Of a DNA stretch of 64,000 bases, positions 59,101 to 64,000 are shown piece after piece. The notes beneath the pieces were generated by a model. It did not search any database. It was not told the origin of the DNA and saw only the letters and a list, made by a program, of their open reading frames with translations. This DNA comes from Liolophura sinensis (taxonomy: Eukaryota > Mollusca > Polyplacophora > Chitonida > Chitonidae). Made by a program: the position numbers and the translations under genes. Within the stretch, counting starts at the first letter, position 1. Every line of letters starts with the position of its first letter. The stretch is from positions 42,004,458 through 42,068,457 of the forward strand of contig NC_088300.1 of assembly GCF_032854445.1 (NCBI RefSeq), given 5' to 3'.

Positions 59101-59911
59101 TCCAACCGAATGGATTAAACTCATGAAGAATGGAAAAACAGACACCTACTGTCCTTCCTTCCCCGATGTTCTCAGATTATTCGTGAAGCAGAAACGAGGT
59201 ACAAAGATTTTCTATGACCTACTATGTAACGATTCACAGTTTAAGCTAAAAATTCGCGAAAAAATGGGATAAGTCCTTAGGTCTGCAGAGAGAAACAAAT
59301 TGAAAAAATGTTTTCAAATCTATATATGAGTGCACTCAATATACGAAGCTTAGAGATTGTCAATATAAAATTCTACACAGGATAACACCAACAAAATCTT
59401 ATCTCTATAAAATAGGACAGAGAACGGACGACATATGTGATTACTGCAGACTGGACAAAGATCCAGTAGAGCACAAATTCATTGAATGTCACGAATCACA
59501 AAAGCTTTGGAGCGAGTATGAAAAGTGGTTGTCACAAATATGCAAGGTTAATATTAAAAATTACGCCTAAAATTATAATTATGGGATGGGGCGAGACAGG
59601 AAAAAAGACGTGTTTAAATTTACTGATGATTCTAAGTAAAAAGTACATGTCTGATGAAAGACAAAACCAAACCAAAATGAATCTAAAGCATCTGATCAAA
59701 TATACAGCAAACCACTACAGCTTAGAAAAATATATATCTCAAGTAACCGGAAAACAAGATGAATTCTCATAGGGATGGGAAAATTTTGACATTTAAGCCT
59801 CAGAAATATCATAAGCGTGAAGTTTTCAATGTGCGTGGTATGTGCTTGTGGATGACAAAGAATGAAATCAAACATGGAATCTGACTGGTGGAAGAAGAAG
59901 AAGAAGAAAAA
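56200..59911 (+). mobile_element. L1/Tx1-like LINE, decayed, no endonuclease seen
   Basis: Left: ORF1-like coiled coil (56252-56461, 'KENDDLREDVKQLSYELEKS'). In another frame to 56649 is the ORF1 C-terminal part ('GVTIKFVSRKLKNE', 'LKGTGIVIKEDLTQRKPAVI'), typical of L1-type ORF1 proteins. From 57148 comes ORF2: the linker before RT ('ANKIEWVEKQTTYFLALENR'), then frame-broken RT fingers ('GEMSISQKQGIITCLPNQ', 57690), and an open RT core 57811-58740 ('DEDQ/NEDQKGFISGRCIAEN', 'LSVDFEKAFDSISWKYME', 'RGCRQGDPIPPYLF', catalytic 'YADDTQLF'). The C-terminal C-x2-C-x8-H-x4-C cluster is at 59441-59494, the frame ends near 59772, and a (GAA)n tail lies at 59885-59911. No endonuclease is recognisable between 56650 and 57140, where a TATGTG microsatellite lies. 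At least four frame breaks make it inactive. Confidence 0.75.
57922..58740 (+). pseudogene. Reverse transcriptase core of the decayed LINE
   Basis: Longest open stretch of the element (272 codons). It carries RT blocks with 'SVDFEKAFDSISW' (first catalytic Asp), 'GCRQGDPIPPYLFPLCVE' and 'ISQYADDTQLFLDGSEKS' (catalytic Asp pair), then thumb-like 'NIEKNKAAWI' and 'LPGKITVIKSLALSKL'. The usual 'PLSPYLF' reads PIPPYLF here. It ends at a TAA that truncates ORF2; homologous reading resumes in other frames further right. The L1/Tx1 affinity comes from these motifs. Confidence 0.7.
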
Positions 59912-59914
59912 ACA

Positions 59915-61140
59915 CTATTGTTTCGTGTTCGCGAACGTTTTTTTTTTTCGCTACGTAGATAATTACATTTATTTATAATCATTTCTATTCATTCATTTAT
60001 GTATTTATTTGTTTCCTTGTTGCTTAATGCCATAGATACTCAAGAATTTTTCACTCATATGTACGATTACGGTCAGTTTTATTGGAGAGGCAACCAGAGT
60101 GTCAGGCGTAAACCACCGATCTTTGTCAAATTGCATACATGTAACCCACCTACTGGTGGATGTTGTTAATGCTCCATTGAATTCAAACCCTGCAATAACT
60201 ATTGCCACACACATCTAGGGATGAAAGTCGCAACAATTCAATTACAATGACGCAGTTACTTTTTAAGGGAACAAATGGTTACAATATGTTTTAATGACTA
60301 AACGGCCATTGTTGTCGGATTGTATAGCAGCCTGGGCATTGTGTTCCGAAAACTACGGACAATTACGCCGGCATACATTTATGGAAGTAACGTTCCATCA
60401 TATTTCGTTGTGCGCATAACAGCCCTGTTGTGCGCATAACAGATACGATACATAGAAGTATCGTATCCCATTAAACCAAGCTTTTGACCTTCAAACAAAA
60501 ACCGATATCTCTCGCCATACACTGTTAGATCAATTCAAAAACATATGACAATGATCCGAAGTTTACGGTCTATCCTTCATAACGGACCTCCGTTGGATGT
60601 ATATTTATGTATTAAATATTTCACGTATATGACGGCGGCCACCATTATCGCGGGTGGAAATCGGGTGGGTGTATATGAGCCCGAAAAGGAATCCGTTATG
60701 AATACATGCATATCGTGCAGGATAAACTCAAGTTTGACCTATTTTAGAGCAATATCAAACCAATTTTGAACAAATCATGTTTTCTTCTGATAACATAAAA
60801 CCTTTTTTTGACGCTGTTTTCATTGTGTAGACACCTCTTAAAATATTGTTTACATGCTAAAATTATATTGTTTTCCGACCAAACGGCGTCAGCACTTCAC
60901 CAGTATATTCCTACAATGCCAGATGACCACATTATAATCCTTAACATCTTTTTATTATGCGACAAGTCAAACACAAACAAAATATAAACATGTGCATGGG
61001 ATTATAATACAACCACTTGTCTTCTGTGATATGAAGCCATGACATTTTTGGCCCTTGTCAGATTCACCTATAGTACTTATAACATAGTCTTTAACACAAA
61101 CTGATAAAATATATATCTCAAGTATAAGTCAGTACATGTA
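59915..61140. other. Intergenic sequence with SINE remnants
   Basis: About 59990-60180 is a strongly drifted SINE relative in minus orientation ('TGTTGCTTAATGCCATAGAT', 'CAAGAATTTTTCACTCATAT', 'GCGTAAACCACCGATC'). About 60605-60665 holds a short family A body piece ('ATTTCACGTATATGACGGCG'). 'TGTGCGCATAACAG' is tandemly duplicated at 60409-60441. No gene seen. Confidence 0.45.
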
Positions 61141-61284
61141 GTAAGTCTTATAAGGAGCTGTAAGAACTGTAAAATGCGTATAGCCCATAAATGGAATGTA
61201 CGCGGGACCTACAGATAGGCTCTCGGTGCATTGTGGACGGATAGCTGTTCTGATAGGTCAGATTCTCCATTATGGAGACAGAGG

Positions 61285-61475
61285 CTGCATCACATCTGCT
61301 TACAGTCCTACAGGTCCAGTATTTACAATCAACTGCATCAAGTCTCCTTTTTACAGTTCTCCAGGTACAGTATTTACAAGCAACTGCATCAGGTCTCCTG
61401 CTTACAGTCCTACATGTACAGTATTTACAAAGCAACTGCATCAGGTCTCCTGCTTACGGTCATTTGGGTGCAGTA
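61285..61475 (+). repeat. Tandem repeat of about 57 bp, 3-4 copies
   Basis: Unit contains 'ACAGTCCTAC', 'GTACAGTATTTACAA', 'GCAACTGCATCAGGTCTCCT' and 'GCTT'. Copies begin near 61301, 61355 and 61406, with a partial one at 61440. Three overlapping open frames across it are by-products. Confidence 0.75.
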
Positions 61476-61496
61476 TTTAGAGTATTTGCCATTCTG

Positions 61497-61552
61497 TTAG
61501 ACTAACAGGATATTATGTCGAATATGACAGAATGCTTTGTTATAATAACAGA
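61497..61552 (+). repeat. Short dispersed repeat, copy 2
   Basis: Matches 27830-27883 with several substitutions ('TAACAGGATATTATGTCGAA', 'TTATAATAACAGAGCC'). Confidence 0.5.
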
Positions 61553-61559
61553 GCCACAT

Positions 61560-62335
61560 CGTGTGTCTTGCTATATAACATCCCGGACGGATACTCATTA
61601 TATTCAAGCCAAAGATCAACTTTTGTAATTATGTTGAACACAAAACAATATATAATATTCTAAGTGGCTGGCGTTAACATATTAACAGCTAAAAAATATT
61701 CCGACCATAAAAATCCTGGCCGTTTTACTCGATCTGTTAACCACGGAAACACACACTTCTTTCTTGTAGAATTGGATGCCCGCTTGGCTGAGGACACATT
61801 TGCCAAGATTGCAAAACAAAAGTGATATTCAAATACAAAGTGCAAATAATGTACCGGCTAATCAGATTTGCCGGTCCCGCACCCCTGCTTAGTAGCTGAT
61901 TTAATTTGCGTTACGTTCCTTCCCTATACCAAACCACTATATTAACAACCTTGCGTTGAAAACTCAGCGCAGACAGATTCCACCGTTAGAGCGTTAATTC
62001 CACTCATGTACAGGCACATATGACTGGCCAAACGTCGACAATATCCTCGTAAATGTCGCCACCGTTGGACAAATGCGCCCGTCGTCAAGTGGGCGGGCAC
62101 TTGGAACGAGACAGATTTCATTACATTCGCATCACTTATCTAAAACTGCGTTGCTATGGTGCAAAACAGTGGTTAGTATTGAGGAGAAACGTATTTCCAC
62201 TGATATTTATGGAAACGGTCCGTGAAAACGACGCAGATAACTGGAAGAATACAGAATATATAAATATATTGTTTGTGGTGTGTCACTGTGTCATATCAAA
62301 TTAGGTGATCTGTAGGGAGGTTGTCATAATCAGTG
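61560..62335. other. Intergenic sequence with nothing recognised
   Basis: No repeat or gene signal that I can support. The frame at 62053-62304 lacks motif and splice context. Confidence 0.4.
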
Positions 62336-62339
62336 TGGC

Positions 62340-62760
62340 CATCAGGTGGTAGGGTGGTATACTGTGACCTGGTAAAGTGTCACAGGCTGTCGGTGGTGCG
62401 ATAATGGTGGTACAGTGGTGATCAGTGTGACGCTATCATGTGGTAGGCTGGTATATTATGGCCGGGTTAATGTTGTCACAGTGACATAGGCGGTCGGTGG
62501 TGCGATAATGGTGGTACAATGATGGACAGTGTGACGCTATCATGCGGTAGGCTGGTACACTATGGCCGGGTTAATGTTATCACTGACATAGGCGGTCGGT
62601 GGTGCGATAATGGTGGTACAGCGGTGACCAGTGTGACGCTATCATGCGGTGGGCTGGTATACTATGGCCGGGTTAATGTTATCACTGTGACATAGGCGGT
62701 CGGTGGTGCGATAACGGTGGTACAATGGTGGTCAGTGTGACGCTTTCAGGCGTGGAAAAA
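62340..62760 (+). repeat. About 104-bp tandem repeat, 4 copies
   Basis: 'CGGTGGTGCGATAA.GGTGG' begins at 62391, 62495, 62597 and 62701. Each copy also has 'CAGTGTGACGCTATCATG', 'GGTAGGCTGGTA' and 'TATGGCCGGGTTAATGTT'. A partial, drifted unit precedes it. Confidence 0.85.
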
Positions 62761-62769
62761 CGTTTTCAC

Positions 62770-63440
62770 TCAGTCACAGGCTGTCGGTGATCACATAATG
62801 GTTGCTAAATACTGTGGTCTTACAAAGGTTGTCAGTTTGGTACAACGATATTTTTTCTGGCGTGAGGTGGGGGGATGTTAGTTCACCAATAAAATGTTAC
62901 ACTAAAATGAGTACCTGGACACACTGGCTTAACTGAAGGATCTACATGCATTTGTTGTGCTGGTCTCGGTGCGAGTGGTGTGAGATGCTTGCGATATATC
63001 TGGTAACATAGGCAACTTAAAAAAAGAAATTCTACCTTGTGTCTCGGCCTCACTCTGTATGCAATATCTCATCAGTGTTAGTTTTCCAGGACAGGTGTTT
63101 TTTGTGTTCTTTTTTTCATTTTATTTTGTTTTAGTAATTATCGACTGAATCTATAGTGCAAATCATCCAACCTTAGTAACTGCTCCTTGATTTCGTAGAT
63201 TCTGTGTGCAGTTATGTACAAGCTCATTTCACCGGTAAGAATACGTTTTCAGTTTTCCTGTTATGCAAGGGTGACATTTAACATCAAGTATTAATAAAAG
63301 GAAGGAAGATAAAGACTGTCGATCCAACAGGCTGTAAGTCACAAAATATCATCAAATGATAAAAGGCTGTCCAGTTCAGATCACAGCGTATCATTGTTTT
63401 GAAAACGTGTATGCACAACCTATTGGATGGGGAGCCGTTT
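62770..63440. other. 3' flank of the right-edge gene, nothing recognised
   Basis: Mixed sequence. No clear gene. The minus-strand gene at the right edge ends at 63445, so part of this stretch is probably its 3' UTR. Confidence 0.4.
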
Positions 63441-63444
63441 ATGG

Positions 63445-64000
63445 CTAAGACACAAACGGTGTGATACGCGTGCTTCGAATGCCGCGTCTTCTCTTGAGGA
63501 AGTCATGCAGAAGGCAGCTTCCAATCAGAAGCAGTATGGCGCCGATGGCCACAGTAAGCGACGCAATCACCGCGATAATATTGCTATCGACGCCCTCTGT
63601 TGTGTTATCAGAGGTGGCGCTGTTGCTATCTGAACCCACAACTGCCAGTTTTAATTCGTACTCGGTGGTGTCTTCGTCCACCAAGCCGTCGTTGTCATCG
63701 TCTATTTCATTAAACAGCTCTTCATCAACTGCTCCATCACAGTCGTTATCCAGCCCATCACCTAGTCCACCATCAGTCGCTTGCGTCGGAAAACAGGCGT
63801 CGTACAAGCTTGCCATTCGCATTCCTAATGGACGAAAACCATATTCACTTTGGTAACTGGCGTAGGCACAAAAGGAACGAGTAGGGACGGCATGGTCCAA
63901 ATCATGGAAACCGGTGGCTATGGAATCTGCCGCGATGATCGTATAGCTTTTTTGTTCCACAAAAAAGGATAAAAGATTTCTTAAAGAGACCTTCTGACCA
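63445..64000 (-). CDS. C-terminal exon of an IgGFc-binding-like, MopE-motif membrane protein (partial)
   Basis: The minus-strand frame is open from the window edge to TAA... stop at 63447-63445, giving at least about 184 residues. In order: the end of a beta-rich extracellular region ('FCAYASYQSEYGFRPLGMRM'), then two Asp/Asn-rich calcium-binding-like motifs ('GDGLDNDCDGAVDEE' and 'IDDDNDGLVDED', MopE type). A Ser/Thr/Asp stalk follows, then one transmembrane helix ('IIAVIASLTVAIGAILLLIG') and a basic cytoplasmic tail ('FLKRRRGIRSTR'). In molluscs this order is typical of proteins named IgGFc-binding-like, cell-surface proteins of unknown ligand. The upstream exons lie outside the window, so I cannot confirm the N-terminal domain. 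Confidence 0.7.
   Translation of the reverse strand, partial: GQKVSLRNLLSFFVEQKSYTIIAADSIATGFHDLDHAVPTRSFCAYASYQSEYGFRPLGMRMASLYDACFPTQATDGGLGDGLDNDCDGAVDEELFNEIDDDNDGLVDEDTTEYELKLAVVGSDSNSATSDNTTEGVDSNIIAVIASLTVAIGAILLLIGSCLLHDFLKRRRGIRSTRITPFVS

Noticed and set aside
63461-63856. 131-codon plus-strand frame rich in serine
   Set aside because: It is the antisense shadow of the membrane protein exon; the minus frame has clear domains and a transmembrane helix.

Overview
The window is animal nuclear DNA. Its genes are split by introns with GT..AG junctions, and most of the sequence is intron or repeat. Many tRNA-derived SINEs share a 3' end related to 'GTACGGCGTAAAACACCAAT'. Together with a METTL24-like methyltransferase and an IgGFc-binding/MopE-type membrane protein, they point to a lophotrochozoan, most likely a bivalve or gastropod mollusc. 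That placement is inferred from family knowledge, not measured.

Two genes can be modelled completely, with every intron phase agreeing. (1) Plus strand, 2676-24487: a 7-exon METTL24-like single-pass membrane methyltransferase of 315 aa. (2) Minus strand, 47629-33509: an 11-exon BDP1, the B'' subunit of the RNA polymerase III initiation factor TFIIIB, 859 aa. It has the SANT domain and the conserved N-terminal and pre-SANT motifs, but none of the long repeat tail of vertebrate BDP1. A third gene enters from the right edge (64000-63445, minus): the C-terminal exon of an IgGFc-binding-like protein with MopE-type Asp/Asn-rich motifs, a transmembrane helix and a short basic tail. A small one-exon secreted six-cysteine peptide is predicted at 31309-31088 (minus).

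The 12.6-kb second intron of the METTL24-like gene holds an unrecognised multi-exon plus-strand gene (6402 to about 11084, with an in-frame stop). It also holds transposon-like coding fragments (9187-9669) and a decayed, convergent minus-strand multi-exon gene (13527-11297). Intergenic DNA holds two wrecked LINEs: an internally deleted one at about 25120-26060, and an L1/Tx1-like one at about 56200-59911 that has ORF1 and RT but no recognisable endonuclease. It also holds at least two SINE families and a foldback element at about 48330-48790.

The most unusual pattern is the number of minisatellites lying against splice sites. In BDP1, a 137-bp unit (23 copies) includes a real 5' splice site, an 18-20-bp array includes a real 3' splice site, and a 53-bp array (15 copies) sits just upstream of another acceptor. 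In the METTL24-like gene, a 49-50-bp array starts some 30 bp after a donor, and another donor lies on the edge of a dispersed repeat. Coordinates were read by eye and may be off by a few bases, mainly at repeat edges.
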